Origin: Micromonospora sp. M71_S20
GTDB lineage: Bacteria; Actinomycetota; Actinomycetes; Mycobacteriales; Micromonosporaceae
NCBI RefSeq assembly: GCF_003664255.1
Contig: NZ_RCCV01000001.1
Coordinates: forward strand, 2,046,001 to 2,110,000
Direction: 5' to 3'
DNA length: 64,000 nt
In this document: positions 26,161-37,063 of the stretch, piece by piece
Position numbering within the stretch: the first letter of the stretch is position 1
How the letters are laid out: each line of letters opens with the position of its first letter
Position numbers and translations under genes: made by a program
The notes under the pieces: generated by a model
Database searches by the model: none
Told to the model about the DNA's origin: nothing
Seen by the model: the letters and a program-made list of their open reading frames with translations, nothing else

Positions 26161-26466
26161 TCACTCGATCGGCCCGGAGAGGACGAGCACCCGGGCGTGG
26201 ATCTGGTTGCGCTGCTGGAGCGCCGCCCGCAGGGCGCGGTGCAGCCCGTCCTCCAGGTAGAGCCCGCCGTTCCACTGCACCACGTGCGGGAAGAGGTCGC
26301 CGTAGAAGGTGGAGTCCTCGGCGAGGAGCTTGTCCAGCGCCAGCTCGCGCTTGGTGGTGATCAACTGGTCCAGGCGCAGCGGCCTCGGCGGAATCTCCGC
26401 CCACTGCTTGAGCGTCAGGTTGTGCTCCGGGTAGGGACGCCCGTCCCGGACCGCTCTGAAGATCAC
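26161..26466 (-). CDS. Small conserved protein with ParB-like DGLHR motif
   Basis: A 101-aa protein. Residues 18-34 (LTLKQWAEIPPRPLRLD) resemble the conserved opening of a ParB/sulfiredoxin-like fold. YLEDGLHRALRAALQ (about 70-84) carries the D-G-x-H-R motif typical of that fold. It looks like a stand-alone mini-ParB/Srx-like protein conserved in actinobacteria; I know of no assigned function. The GTG at 26466 is the best start given GGGAGGGGA about 10-19 nt upstream, though longer in-frame starts exist. Confidence 0.65.
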   Translation of the reverse strand: MIFRAVRDGRPYPEHNLTLKQWAEIPPRPLRLDQLITTKRELALDKLLAEDSTFYGDLFPHVVQWNGGLYLEDGLHRALRAALQQRNQIHARVLVLSGPIE

Positions 26467-26666
26467 GACGGCACGCTCCCCTCCCCCTGGCCCGGCCGAC
26501 CCACGACACCGGGTCGGGTCGCGGCGCGGCACCGCGACCCGCGGCACCGATGACCGTGCCAGCGTAGCCGGCTGCACCACACCGCGTTCTGCTCCCTGAT
26601 GTCAGTTTCACTACCCGCCGTCCGGTTCGCCACCGGACGAAACACCTGACGGGACATCCGGTGCCG

Positions 26667-27269
26667 TCAGGTCCACCGCCCCCGCCGGACCACCTCGTCC
26701 ACCGGGCGGCGCCCCCGGCGCAGCGACGGTGACCGGTGGTCAGGCGCACGATAACCCACCGTCACCGCCCCGACGGGCTCGTACTCCCCCGGCACCCCGA
26801 ACGCCTCCCGGTAGGCGTCGAGGCGCTGCGCGGGGATGCCGAAGAAGCACGCCCCCAGCCCCTCGTCGACCGCGGTCAGCAGCATCAGCAGGGCGGCGAA
26901 GCCGGTGTCCACGTACCAGTAGGGCACCGGCCAGCGCTCCGTCGAGCGGTCCGCCCAGCCCTTGTCCGGTTCCGCGTACCGCTCCAGGTAGGCCGACCGG
27001 TTCGCGTGCGGGACGACGATCAGCGGGGCCCGGCGCATCCCCGCCAGCCACCGCTCCCGGCCGCCGCCGCCCGGGGTGGTCGCCGCCCAGAAGCGCTCCC
27101 GGTCCTCCGGCGTCTCCAGCACCAGGAAACCCCAGCCCTGGGCGAAGCCGGCCGACGGCGCGCGGACCGCGTGGTCGAGCAGCCGCTCCACCACGTCGGG
27201 CGGGACAGGACGGTCCGGGTCGTAGTTGCGCACCATCCGGCGCCGCCGGACCACCTCGCTGAACTCCAT
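26667..27269 (-). CDS. Nitroreductase family protein
   Basis: A 200-aa FMN-dependent nitroreductase-fold protein. The opening VVRRRRMVRNYDPDRPVPPDVVERLLDHAVRAPSAG is the usual FMN-phosphate and substrate region. FFGIPAQRLDAYREAFGVPGEYEPVGAVTVGY is the typical C-terminal FMN contact. An aromatic-rich insert (WADRSTERWPVPYWYVDTG) replaces part of the middle. Likely an NAD(P)H- or F420-linked reductase of unknown substrate. It starts 12 bp after the aldose epimerase stop, so it is co-transcribed. Confidence 0.85.
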   Translation of the reverse strand: MEFSEVVRRRRMVRNYDPDRPVPPDVVERLLDHAVRAPSAGFAQGWGFLVLETPEDRERFWAATTPGGGGRERWLAGMRRAPLIVVPHANRSAYLERYAEPDKGWADRSTERWPVPYWYVDTGFAALLMLLTAVDEGLGACFFGIPAQRLDAYREAFGVPGEYEPVGAVTVGYRAPDHRSPSLRRGRRPVDEVVRRGRWT

Positions 27270-27281
27270 GCGCTCCCCCGC

Positions 27282-28211
27282 TCAGGCTCCGGGCCGTACG
27301 CCCCAGGCGCCCCGCCAGGTCGCGCCCGGCTTCAGGGTGATCACGTCCCGGCCCGAGCGGAACGCGTCCGGCGGGCAGGTCATCGGCTCCACCGCCACGG
27401 AACGGCGCCGCCGCTCGCCCGGCAGGGCGTCGCCGGTGAACACCTGCCACCAGCCGAACTCCCGGTCCGCCCAGATCCGCACGCCCGCCGCGCCGTCCGG
27501 GGCCGCCAGGCTGACCACCGAGCCGCCGTCGTCGTCGCGGATCACGTCGCCGAAGCAGAGGTCGAGCCGGGCGCCGCCGATGCGGCGGGGGCTGGTCCAG
27601 TCGTACTCGGTGCCGGCGACCGGGGTGCCCCCGATCGGCAGCAGCCGACCGTCCACGTGCAACCGCGTCCGGGCCGGCAGCCGCATCGACAGGTCGTCCA
27701 CCGCCACCCCGGGCACCCGCAGGTACGGGTGCACCGCGAAGCCGAACGGCGCGGGCTCGGCGCCGAGGTTCGTCGCCTCGTGCTCCGCGCGCAACCCGTC
27801 CGGGCCGACGCTCCACCGCGTGAGCAGCCGCAGCGGCCACGGGTAGCCCGGCTGCGGCGGCAGGTCGTAGCCGACGGTCACCGCGTCGGAGGACTGCTCC
27901 ACCAGCCGCCACGGCACCCAGTTGACCAGCCCGTGGATGGCCACGCCCCGGTCCGGTTCGCTGAGGGTGAGCTGCAACGACCGCTCGCCGAAGGTGTAGC
28001 GCCCGTCGCGGATCCGGTTCGGCCAGGGGGCCAGCACCTGCCCCGCGCAACCCGGACAGATCTCGTCGGCGGCGTACCCGTCGAGGTGGTCGGTCCCGTC
28101 GTGCCGGTATGTCCGGACCCCACCGCCCACCTCCACGATGACGGCCTCGTGGCCGGCGGCGGAAATGGTCCACTGTGCGCCCGAGGGCGGACGCTGGTCG
28201 GGGGTGTCCAT
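27282..28211 (-). CDS. Aldose 1-epimerase family protein (galactose mutarotase-like)
   Basis: A 309-aa beta-sandwich mutarotase. Signature elements are VLAPWPNRIRDGRY (sugar-binding Asn-Arg), AIHGLVNW with the catalytic His, FAVHPYLRVPG with the second His and AVEPMTCPPDAF with the catalytic Glu. It interconverts sugar anomers. No RBS; TAGGGT (complement of 28219-28224) ends 7 nt before the ATG, suggesting a leaderless transcript in addition to any read-through from pdxH/MFS. The nitroreductase gene follows. Confidence 0.88.
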   Translation of the reverse strand: MDTPDQRPPSGAQWTISAAGHEAVIVEVGGGVRTYRHDGTDHLDGYAADEICPGCAGQVLAPWPNRIRDGRYTFGERSLQLTLSEPDRGVAIHGLVNWVPWRLVEQSSDAVTVGYDLPPQPGYPWPLRLLTRWSVGPDGLRAEHEATNLGAEPAPFGFAVHPYLRVPGVAVDDLSMRLPARTRLHVDGRLLPIGGTPVAGTEYDWTSPRRIGGARLDLCFGDVIRDDDGGSVVSLAAPDGAAGVRIWADREFGWWQVFTGDALPGERRRRSVAVEPMTCPPDAFRSGRDVITLKPGATWRGAWGVRPGA

Positions 28212-28264
28212 GCGGGCGACCCTAACGGTTCCCGCCCCGGCGTCGCTCGCCCCGACCCGGCCCG

Positions 28265-29566
28265 TCACGCCTTGTCACCGCCGGAGGGGGCCGCCGCCCG
28301 GTAGCGCAGCAGCACCGGGAAGGCCACCGCGAGCAGCACCGCGAGCGCCGCCGAGAGCAGCCCGCCGCCGACCCAGGCGACGCCGCCGCCGAAACCGGCC
28401 GCCACCGCGCCCGCCCGCAGGTCGCCCAGGCGCGGGCCGCCGGCGATGACCACCGTGTTGACGCCCATCAGCCGCCCGCGCATCCGGTCCGGCGCGTAGA
28501 CCAGCAGCATCGACTGTCGCAGCACCGCGCTGACCAGGTCGGCCGCGCCGGCCACCGCGAGCAGCAGCACCATCAGCCAGAGCTGGCCGGCGAGCCCGGC
28601 CGCCGCGATCGCCAGCCCCCAGCCGACCACCGCCACCACCAGCACCAGCCCCTGCCGGCGCAGCCGCCCGATCCACCCGGAGGTCAACCCGCCGAGCATC
28701 GCGCCCGCCGCGATCGCGCTGTAGAGCCAGCCGACCGCCGCGCCGCCGCCGAACCGGGACTCGGCGATCTCCGGGAAGAGCGCCCTGGGCATCGCCAGCA
28801 CCATCGCGATCAGGTCGATGACGAAGGAGAGCATCAGCACCGGGGTGGTGGCCAGGTAGCGCAGGCCGTCGACGATGCTGGCCAGCCCGGCCCGCCGTGG
28901 GGCGGCGGACGCGTCCGGGTCCGGCTCCGGCGGCATGGCCGGCAGCTTCACCGTCGCCCAGACGGCGACCGCGTAGAGCACGGCGTCGGCCGCGTACGCG
29001 ATCGGCAGGCCGAGGTCGGTGCCCCACGCGGCGAAGATCAGGCCGGCGACCAGCGGGCCGACCACCGAGGCGGCCGTGTAGGTGGTGAAGTTCAGCGTGG
29101 TCGCCGCCGGCACCAGCTCCGCCGGCACCAGCCGGGGCAGGACCGCGTTGCGGGTGGGCGAGCTGACCGCGAAGGCGATCGACTGCACCGCCACCAGGGC
29201 GAGCAGCAGCAGCGGGCTGCCGATCCCGAGCACCGCCTGCACCGCCAGGCCGAACGTGGCGGCCCAGAGCACCGCCGCCGTTCCCAGCAGCACCTTGCGC
29301 CGGTCGTGCGCGTCGGCCACCGCGCCGCCCCAGAGCCCGAAGACCAGCAGCGGCACGAACGCCGCGATCCCGATCAGGCCTACCCAGAGCGAGCTGCCGG
29401 TCAGCGCGTACATCTCCACCGGCACGGCGACCGCGGTGAGCTGGATGCCGAACATCGCGATGCCGTTGCCGAGCCACATCCGCCGGTACGCCGGCACGGC
29501 CAGCGGGCGCACGTCGATCGCGAACCGGCGCAGCCCGGTCGGCCGCCCGTCCTTGAGCTGGGTCAC
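28265..29566 (-). CDS. MFS transporter (EntS-like drug/siderophore exporter family)
   Basis: A 433-aa 12-helix major facilitator. The N-half A-motif region is [14 protein letters not shown], with the MFS_3/EntS-like opening [35 protein letters not shown]. The GTG at 29566 overlaps the pdxH stop codon (GTGA), so I prefer it over an in-frame GTG at 29590 that has no spaced RBS. Substrate unknown; genes of this subfamily export drugs or small metabolites. Confidence 0.88.
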   Translation of the reverse strand: MTQLKDGRPTGLRRFAIDVRPLAVPAYRRMWLGNGIAMFGIQLTAVAVPVEMYALTGSSLWVGLIGIAAFVPLLVFGLWGGAVADAHDRRKVLLGTAAVLWAATFGLAVQAVLGIGSPLLLLALVAVQSIAFAVSSPTRNAVLPRLVPAELVPAATTLNFTTYTAASVVGPLVAGLIFAAWGTDLGLPIAYAADAVLYAVAVWATVKLPAMPPEPDPDASAAPRRAGLASIVDGLRYLATTPVLMLSFVIDLIAMVLAMPRALFPEIAESRFGGGAAVGWLYSAIAAGAMLGGLTSGWIGRLRRQGLVLVVAVVGWGLAIAAAGLAGQLWLMVLLLAVAGAADLVSAVLRQSMLLVYAPDRMRGRLMGVNTVVIAGGPRLGDLRAGAVAAGFGGGVAWVGGGLLSAALAVLLAVAFPVLLRYRAAAPSGGDKA

Positions 29567-30222
29567 GGCGACAGCCGCTCGACGGTCCACTCCCCGGGCC
29601 CGGTGAGCCGGAACCGCAGCCGGTCGTGCAGTCGGCTGACCCGGCCCTGCCAGAACTCCACCGACTCGGGCCGCACCCGCAGCCCGCCCCAGTACGGCGG
29701 GGCGGGGATCGGCTCGACCTCGGCGAACCGCTCCGCCGCCGCCCGGTACGCCTCGTCCAGCACGGCCCGTTCGGGGATCACCCGGGACTGGGTGCTGGCC
29801 CAGGCGCCGAGCTGGGAGCCGCGCGGCCGGCTGGCGAAGTACGCCTCCGTCTCCGCCCGGTCGACCCGCTCGATCCGGCCCGCCACCACCACCTGCCGGT
29901 GCATCGGGAACCAGGGAAAGACGAGGCTCACGTACGGATTGACGGCCGCCTCGGCGCCCTTGCGGGACCCGTAGTTGGTGAAGAAGACGAAGCCCTCCGG
30001 GTCGTACCCCTTCAGCAGCACGGTGCGCGCGCTCGGGCGGCCCTCGGCGTCGGCGGTGCCGACCACCATCGCGTTCGGTTCGGGCAGTCCGGCGGCGACC
30101 GCGTCGGCGAACCAGCGGGCGAACTGGCCGTGCCAGTCGGCGGCCAGGTCCGCCTCGGAAAGGCCCAGGTCCCGGGCGTACTCGTTACGCATACCCACCG
30201 GCTGGACTGTGTCCCCCGTCAC
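29563..30222 (-). CDS. pdxH: Pyridoxamine 5'-phosphate oxidase
   Basis: A 219-aa FMN enzyme of vitamin B6 salvage that oxidises PNP/PMP to PLP. Conserved motifs are [26 protein letters not shown] (FMN-phosphate and substrate Lys/Tyr), [31 protein letters not shown] and the C-terminal [14 protein letters not shown]...ERLSP. The GTG at 30222 has GAGGAGGGGG immediately upstream and is preferred over the ATG at MRNEYARD 10 codons later. Start of a four-gene string with the MFS, epimerase and nitroreductase genes. Confidence 0.95.
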   Translation of the reverse strand: MTGDTVQPVGMRNEYARDLGLSEADLAADWHGQFARWFADAVAAGLPEPNAMVVGTADAEGRPSARTVLLKGYDPEGFVFFTNYGSRKGAEAAVNPYVSLVFPWFPMHRQVVVAGRIERVDRAETEAYFASRPRGSQLGAWASTQSRVIPERAVLDEAYRAAAERFAEVEPIPAPPYWGGLRVRPESVEFWQGRVSRLHDRLRFRLTGPGEWTVERLSP

Positions 30223-30477
30223 GTTCCCCCTCCTCGTCGTCGACCCGGCCCACTGCCTGCGGCGCTGGCCAGCCCGCACCGCACAGTGTCACCGACGCGG
30301 TCCGGGGCGTCCGGACCGGGGATGTCGTGTGCGGCACAGTCGCCGTGGGTCGCGAATCCGGTTACCCAGCAGGCAAGATGTCACGAACACATCCCTGAGG
30401 GTCGCCTAAGGCGCTCGCCCGGCTGGGCCGGGACCGGAGCCCCGGGCGGGCGCACCGAGCAGATCCAGGAGAGCGAC

Positions 30478-31584
30478 ATGGCCGATTTCAAACCCGGGCT
30501 TGAGGGCGTCGTAGCCTTCGAGACCGAGATCGCCGAACCCGACCGCGAGGGCGGCGCGCTGCGCTATCGCGGAGTCGACATCGAGGATCTGATCGGCCAG
30601 GTCTCCTTCGGCAACGTGTGGGCGCTGCTGGTCGACGGGCGGTTCGGCCCGGGTCTGCCGCCGGCGGAGCCGTTCCCGGTGCCGGTGCACTCCGGCGACA
30701 TCCGGGTGGACGTGCAGTCCGCGGTCGCCATGCTGGCCCCGTACTGGGGTCTCAACCAGCTGCTCGACATCTCCGACGAGCAGGCCCGCGAGGACCTCGC
30801 CCGGGTGTCGGTCACCGCGCTCTCCTTCGTCGCGCAGTCGGCGCGCGGCCTGGGCCTGCCGGCGGTGCCGCAGAAGGAGATCGACAAGGCGTCCACCATC
30901 GTCGAGCGCTTCATGAAGCGCTGGCGGGGTGAGCCGGACCCGCGGCACGTCAAGGCCGTCGACGCCTACTTCATCTCGGCCGCCGAGCACGGCCTGAACG
31001 CCTCCACCTTCACCGCCCGGATCGTCGCCTCCACCGGCGCCGACGCCGCGGCCTGCATCTCCTCCGGCATCGGCGCCCTCTCGGGCCCGCTGCACGGCGG
31101 CGCCCCGTCCCGCGTGCTCAGCATGCTGGAGGCGGTCGAGCGCAGCGGCGACGCCGAGGGCTACGTCAAGGGCGTCCTCGACCGGGGCGAGCGGCTGATG
31201 GGCTTCGGCCACCGCGTCTACCGGGCCGAGGACCCGCGCGCCCGGGTGCTCCGTCGCACCGCCAAGGAACTGGGCGCGCCGCGCTTCGAGATCGCCGAGG
31301 CGCTGGAGAAGGCCGCCCTGGCGGAACTCCAGGCCCGCCGCCCGGACCGGGTGCTCGCCACCAACGTCGAGTTCTGGTCGGCCGTGGTGCTGGACTTCGC
31401 CGAGGTGCCGGCGCACATGTTCACCTCCATGTTCACCTGCGCCCGGATGGGCGGCTGGAGCGCGCACATCCTGGAGCAGAAGAAGCTCCAGCGGCTGGTC
31501 CGCCCGTCGGCCCGCTACGTCGGCCCGGGCACCCGCAAGCCCAGCGAGGTCGAGGGCTGGGACGCCATCCCGCACGGCGTCTGA
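30478..31584 (+). CDS. citA: Citrate synthase 2
   Basis: A 368-aa citrate synthase of the short actinobacterial CitA type that condenses acetyl-CoA and oxaloacetate. The catalytic His residues sit in GPLHGGAPSRVL and GFGHRVYRAEDPRA, and the catalytic Asp in the VVLDFAEVP region. CCAGGAGAGCGAC is the RBS for the ATG at 30478. The gene is monocistronic and followed by a very strong hairpin. In M. tuberculosis citA, serC and the sepH homologue are also close together. Confidence 0.95.
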   Translation: MADFKPGLEGVVAFETEIAEPDREGGALRYRGVDIEDLIGQVSFGNVWALLVDGRFGPGLPPAEPFPVPVHSGDIRVDVQSAVAMLAPYWGLNQLLDISDEQAREDLARVSVTALSFVAQSARGLGLPAVPQKEIDKASTIVERFMKRWRGEPDPRHVKAVDAYFISAAEHGLNASTFTARIVASTGADAAACISSGIGALSGPLHGGAPSRVLSMLEAVERSGDAEGYVKGVLDRGERLMGFGHRVYRAEDPRARVLRRTAKELGAPRFEIAEALEKAALAELQARRPDRVLATNVEFWSAVVLDFAEVPAHMFTSMFTCARMGGWSAHILEQKKLQRLVRPSARYVGPGTRKPSEVEGWDAIPHGV

Positions 31585-33057
<1,473 letters not shown>

Positions 33058-33063
33058 GCGCCG

Positions 33064-33108
33064 TCACGGTCGGTGGCCGCCGACGCGTCCTGCGGCCACC
33101 GACCGTGA
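33064..33108 (+). terminator. Terminator of serC
   Basis: A perfect 17-bp stem, 33064-33080 (TCACGGTCGGTGGCCGC) with 33092-33108 and an 11-nt loop, 6 nt after the serC stop codon. Confidence 0.85.
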
Positions 33109-33244
33109 TCATCGCCGCAGCTCAGTCGCGACATGCGGGTGTCGCATCCCCCACCTGCGGACAGATGCGCGTACGGTGGTGCGAGGACGCCCGGGTGGCC
33201 GGCTCGTGGCGTGACGGCCAGCGAAGCGGGACGGAGGCTACGCC

Positions 33245-34327
33245 ATGCGCCCAGTACGCTTCGTCGCCCTCTCCGAGGACGGCCAGGCCCTGGTGCTCGC
33301 CGACGAGGTCGGGCGACTGCTCGCCCTGCCCATCGACGAGCGGATCGCCGGCGCGTTGCACGCCGAGCCCGGCGCCCCTCCGCTCGCGGTGGCCCCGGCG
33401 GCCAGCGCCGACCCGGTGCCCTCACTCTCCCCACGGGACATCCAGGCGAAGATCCGCTCCGGCGAGTCCGCCGAGGACGTCGCCCGGATCGCCGGCGTGC
33501 CGGTCGACCGCGTGCTGCGCTACGCCGGCCCGGTGCTCCAGGAGCGGGCCATGCTCGCCCAGCACGCCCGGCGCACCCGGCTGAAGGGCGCGGAGAAGCC
33601 CACCCCGCTCGCCGAGGTGGTCAACGGCCGGCTGGCCCAGCACGGGATCGACACCGAGAAGATCTCCTGGGACGCGTGGCGCCGCGACGACGGCACCTGG
33701 CGGATCGTGGCGACCTGGCCCTCGGGCAAGGCGACCGCGCAGGCGATCTGGGATCTCGACAAGACCCGGCAGGCGGTCACCCCGCACGACGACATGGCGC
33801 AATACCTCTGCGCCGAGCGGCCCACCCCGATCCTCGGCCAGGAGCCGACGCCCGAGCGGGGCGGCCACGCGCTGCCCGGCCCGTCGCGCGGCGAGCCGAG
33901 CCGGGGCGGGCACGGCCTGCCGGCGGCGGCGGAGCACAGCCGTCCCGGCCGCGACCCGATCCGTGCCGGGCGGGACGCCCTGCTCGCCTCCCTCGACCGT
34001 CCGCTCGGCTCGACCTCGGGTCGCGGGCTCGAACCCCGCACCCCGGCCGCCCTGGGCGGGCAGGACGCGCCGCGCCAGCGGCCGGTCGGCGGCGGGGCGG
34101 CGGCGCTGCTCGGCGGTGGTCAGGGTTCCGCCTTCGACGACGACTCGGACGCGCCCAAGGAGGTGCCGGCCGTGCCGTCGCTGGCGGTGCTCCGGCCCCG
34201 GCGCACGGGCGCGCCGGCGGCAGCGGCGGGCGAGTCGACCGACGCCGGTGGCAAGCCGCGCAAGCGCCTGCCGAGCTGGGACGACGTGCTCTTCGGCAGC
34301 GGCCCGGCGGCCCGCGAGTCCTCGTGA
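33245..34327 (+). CDS. sepH: Septation protein SepH (DUF3071)
   Basis: A 360-aa actinobacterial cell-division regulator. SepH is known to bind FtsZ and promote its assembly. The N-terminal DUF3071 region covers about 1-175. It includes a helix-turn-helix-like part (IRSGESAEDVARIAGVPVDRVLRYAGPVLQER, about 70-102) and a second conserved block (WDAWRRDDGTWRIVATW). The rest is a disordered Pro/Gly/Arg tail ending in the short conserved C-terminal motif KRLPSWDDVLFG. GGAGG at 33233-33237 precedes the ATG. The gene is followed by its own hairpin. Confidence 0.93.
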   Translation: MRPVRFVALSEDGQALVLADEVGRLLALPIDERIAGALHAEPGAPPLAVAPAASADPVPSLSPRDIQAKIRSGESAEDVARIAGVPVDRVLRYAGPVLQERAMLAQHARRTRLKGAEKPTPLAEVVNGRLAQHGIDTEKISWDAWRRDDGTWRIVATWPSGKATAQAIWDLDKTRQAVTPHDDMAQYLCAERPTPILGQEPTPERGGHALPGPSRGEPSRGGHGLPAAAEHSRPGRDPIRAGRDALLASLDRPLGSTSGRGLEPRTPAALGGQDAPRQRPVGGGAAALLGGGQGSAFDDDSDAPKEVPAVPSLAVLRPRRTGAPAAAAGESTDAGGKPRKRLPSWDDVLFGSGPAARESS

Positions 34328-34333
34328 CCGCCT

Positions 34334-34363
34334 GACTCCGGCGACCATCCGGTCGCCGGAGTC
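34334..34363 (+). terminator. Terminator of sepH
   Basis: A perfect 13-bp stem GACTCCGGCGACC (34334-34346) with 34351-34363 and an ATCC tetraloop, 6 nt after the stop codon. Confidence 0.85.
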
Positions 34364-34368
34364 GACGC

Positions 34369-34513
34369 GAGGCACTCGAACACGGGATCAACCTCTTCGA
34401 CACCGCCAACGTCCACGGCTGGCAGACCGGCGAGGGGATGCCGAGCAGATCATCGGGCGCTGGTTCGCCCAGGGCGGCGGCCGGCGGGAGCTGGGCCTGG
34501 TGACCGGGGAGTG
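34369..34513 (+). pseudogene. Aldo/keto reductase remnant, truncated and frameshifted
   Basis: The frame from 34369 reads EALEHGINLFDTANVHGW, the aldo/keto reductase strand and catalytic-Asp motif (FDTA-x-x-Y/H-G). After about 34437 the homology continues in another frame from 34440 as AEQIIGRWFAQGGGRRELGL, the next AKR helix. Both ends of the parent gene (normally about 330 aa) are missing and a frameshift separates the two pieces, so this is a decaying fragment. It lies between the sepH terminator and the 3' end of thpR. Confidence 0.8.
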
Positions 34514-35092
34514 TCAGAGGGGCCAGGCGGCCAAGCGGTCGTAGGTGGGGCGGGGGCCGGGGTGGCTGCGTACGAGGACCATCTCGCCGGCCGGCCACTC
34601 CGGGCCCTCGTAGTCGTCGAGGGTGGCCACGTCGGTGGCCACGTCGACCGGGGGCACCCGGTCGCCGGGGCGGGCGATCGTCAGGTGCGGGCGGAACGGC
34701 TTCTCGTCGTGCGGCAGGCGGGCGTGCCGCAGCCGGGAGCGGATCAGCCGGGCCAGCACCAGTACCGGCTCCACCTCGCCCCGGAGGTCGACCCAGAGCA
34801 CGGTGAACCGACCCCGACCGAACCGTCCGCCACCGGCCAGCCGGAGCCGGGGCGCGGCCTGTCGGCCGTCCCGGGACCACTCGGCGGCGAGCCCGAGCGC
34901 GCTCTCCACGGCGACCAGCCGGTCCGCCTCGACGTCGCCGAGGAAGGCGAGGGTGACGTGCGCGTTGGCCGGGTCGGCGAGCCGGACGTTGATCCCGGCG
35001 GCGGCCGCCGCGCCGATCCGCAGCCGGGCGACCTGCGCGCCGAGGTGCGCGACCGCCTCGGGCGGCGGGTAGAGCGCGACGAAGAGCCTCAC
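34514..35092 (-). CDS. thpR: RNA 2',3'-cyclic phosphodiesterase (2H/LigT family)
   Basis: A 192-aa 2H phosphoesterase with both signature motifs: HVT at 45-47 (HVTLAFLGDV) and HLT at 136-138 (HLTIARPGD). It opens the 2',3'-cyclic phosphate of RNA ends. It begins with the family-typical MRLFVALYPP. The GTG at 35092 follows the upstream hypothetical gene's stop by 13 bp with GAGGGCGA as RBS, so the two are co-transcribed. Confidence 0.92.
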   Translation of the reverse strand: MRLFVALYPPPEAVAHLGAQVARLRIGAAAAAGINVRLADPANAHVTLAFLGDVEADRLVAVESALGLAAEWSRDGRQAAPRLRLAGGGRFGRGRFTVLWVDLRGEVEPVLVLARLIRSRLRHARLPHDEKPFRPHLTIARPGDRVPPVDVATDVATLDDYEGPEWPAGEMVLVRSHPGPRPTYDRLAAWPL

Positions 35093-35105
35093 ACCGGGCT
35101 CGCCC

Positions 35106-35615
35106 TCAGCGGTGACGCTGCCGGTGACCGGCCCGGGCGGCGGGCAGGGTCAGCCCGGCGGCGTGCAGCAGGCCCTCCACCCGGACGCGCTCCAGCTCCA
35201 GGTCGACGCCCTCCAGCTCGGTCAGGTGCTCGGCCAGCCCGAGGGCCCGGCAGGCCAGCCGGAGCCGGTCGTCGTACGCCTGGAGGACCATTCCGTGCCA
35301 GACGGGCTGGCGGCCGTCGAAACCCACCCCCTGGCTGCGCAGGCGGCGCAGGTCGGCGGCGAGTTCCTCCAGGGGGCGTCGGTCGGGCCGGTCGAAGTCG
35401 GTGAGGTCGATGTCGCGGGTCAGCGCGTCGGCCTCGACGGCCCGGTCCAGCCGGGCGATGGTGCGCCGCTCCCGCCGGCGCTCACGCCACTCGGCGTACC
35501 CGCAGGCGACCCGGTCGATGATCTCGTCCGCGCAGAAGACCAGGGCGATCACCGCCGGCAGACTGGCCATGGCGACGATGGCCAGGATCAGCAGCAGCCC
35601 GCGCCCAAGCTCCAC
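35106..35615 (-). CDS. Membrane-anchored hypothetical protein
   Basis: A 169-aa protein with one N-terminal transmembrane helix (about 7-28, LLLILAIVAMASLPAVIALVF) followed by a charged helical cytoplasmic domain (ERRRERRTIARLDRAVEADALTRDIDLTDFD...). I recognise no motif. It is probably an actinobacterial conserved membrane protein. No RBS; TAGCGT (complement of 35622-35627) ends 6 nt before the GTG, so the thpR operon is probably leaderless. Confidence 0.65.
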   Translation of the reverse strand: MELGRGLLLILAIVAMASLPAVIALVFCADEIIDRVACGYAEWRERRRERRTIARLDRAVEADALTRDIDLTDFDRPDRRPLEELAADLRRLRSQGVGFDGRQPVWHGMVLQAYDDRLRLACRALGLAEHLTELEGVDLELERVRVEGLLHAAGLTLPAARAGHRQRHR

Positions 35616-35711
35616 GTATCGACGCTAAGCCTCTTTCCCCCTTACCGCCACCGCTTTCGTGCCATCCGCCCTCAGCAGGAGGGAGCAACCGGCCGGGCCC
35701 GGGCGACGGGC

Positions 35712-36995
35712 TCAGCAGTCGGCGGAGGTGACGTAGAAGCGCGGCATCGGCAGGATGCGGAAGCGCAGCCGGGCGCCGGAGCGGCGCAGCTGCCAGGTGA
35801 GCGCGATCAGGATGGTGGCCAGCGAGATCAGCCCACCGATCCAGATGCTGGCACCGGCGCCGTAGGTCTCGGCGACCCAGCCGATGAGCGGCGCCCCGAC
35901 CGGGTTGGTGCCGAGGAAGACCAGCACCCACAGGGCCATCACCCGGCCGCGGAAGGCGGCGTCAGTGCCGAGCTGGACCCGCTGGTTGGCCGCCTGGGCG
36001 AAGAAGACCATGAAGAACCCGGTCGGCAGCAGCAGCGTCACCACCATCCAGTACGCCGGGGCGAGCCCCACCAGCGTGCCGAAGCTGGCGCAGCCGACCC
36101 CCGCGCCGAGCACCAGCCAGACCGACGGGCGGCTGCGCCGCCCGGTGCCGGCGAGCGCCCCGACGAGCGCGCCGACCGCCAGCGCGGTGCTGAACAGCCC
36201 GAACGAGGCGGCACCGGTCTTGAACACCGTCTTGGCCAGCGCGGCGAGGGTGAGCTGGAAGTTGAACAGCGACATGCCGATCACCGACATCACCGCCATG
36301 GGCAGCAGCAGGTCGGGCCGGCGCCAGACGTAGCGCAGGCCGTCGACGACCTTGGCAGACGCCCGCTCGTCGCGCGGCGGCAGCGCCTCCCGGTGCAGCT
36401 CGGCGGGGCGCATCCGGATCACGGTGACCAGCGGGGCGATCGAACTGAGCGCGGTGACCAGGAAGACCGGCCCGACGTCGAAGGCGGCGATGGCCAGGCC
36501 GGCGACGGCCGGTCCGACGATCCGGGCGGAGTTGAACACGGCCGCGTTCAGCGAGAGCGCGTTCGGCAGCAGGGGCGTACCGACCAGCTCGGAGACGAAC
36601 GCCTGCCGGACCGGGGTCTCCACGGCGTTGGCGACGCCGAGCAGGGCCGCGAACGCGAAGACGTGCCAGAGCTGCACGAGGCCGGTGATCACCAGCAGGG
36701 CCATGGCGAGGGCCAGCACGGTCCAGAACGCGTTCGCGACGAAGAGCAGCATCCGCTTGTCGTAGCGGTCGGCGAGGCGCCCGGAGAGCAGGGTGAGCAG
36801 CAGTACCGGGGTGAACTGGAGCGCGGTCACCACGCCGAGCGCGGTGGCGGAGTTGTCGGAGAGCTCGAGGACCAGCCAGTCCTGGGCGATGAACATCATC
36901 CAGACGCCGATCAGTTTGATCAGCTGCCCGGACGCGAAGAGCCGGTAGTTGCGGACCTGTAGGGACTGGAACATCGTGCTCAGCTTCGAATGCAC
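35712..36995 (-). CDS. MFS transporter controlled by the adjacent MarR
   Basis: A 427-aa 12-helix MFS_3/EntS-type permease: FQSLQVRNYRLFASGQLIKLIGVWMMFIAQDWLV is the typical opening and SGRLADRYDKRMLL the A-motif. It lies 68 bp downstream of a marR gene on the same strand, a classic drug-efflux or export arrangement. The first codon is GTG; AGGAGGCG lies 13-20 nt upstream, which is a little far, and an internal ATG at MFQSLQ is an alternative start. Substrate unknown. Confidence 0.88.
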   Translation of the reverse strand: MHSKLSTMFQSLQVRNYRLFASGQLIKLIGVWMMFIAQDWLVLELSDNSATALGVVTALQFTPVLLLTLLSGRLADRYDKRMLLFVANAFWTVLALAMALLVITGLVQLWHVFAFAALLGVANAVETPVRQAFVSELVGTPLLPNALSLNAAVFNSARIVGPAVAGLAIAAFDVGPVFLVTALSSIAPLVTVIRMRPAELHREALPPRDERASAKVVDGLRYVWRRPDLLLPMAVMSVIGMSLFNFQLTLAALAKTVFKTGAASFGLFSTALAVGALVGALAGTGRRSRPSVWLVLGAGVGCASFGTLVGLAPAYWMVVTLLLPTGFFMVFFAQAANQRVQLGTDAAFRGRVMALWVLVFLGTNPVGAPLIGWVAETYGAGASIWIGGLISLATILIALTWQLRRSGARLRFRILPMPRFYVTSADC

Positions 36996-37063
36996 TCTCG
37001 GTGCGCCTCCTCGCGGTCGTACGCGTCATCGACAGCGGACGGCGCGGTGGCACGACGCGCGGG

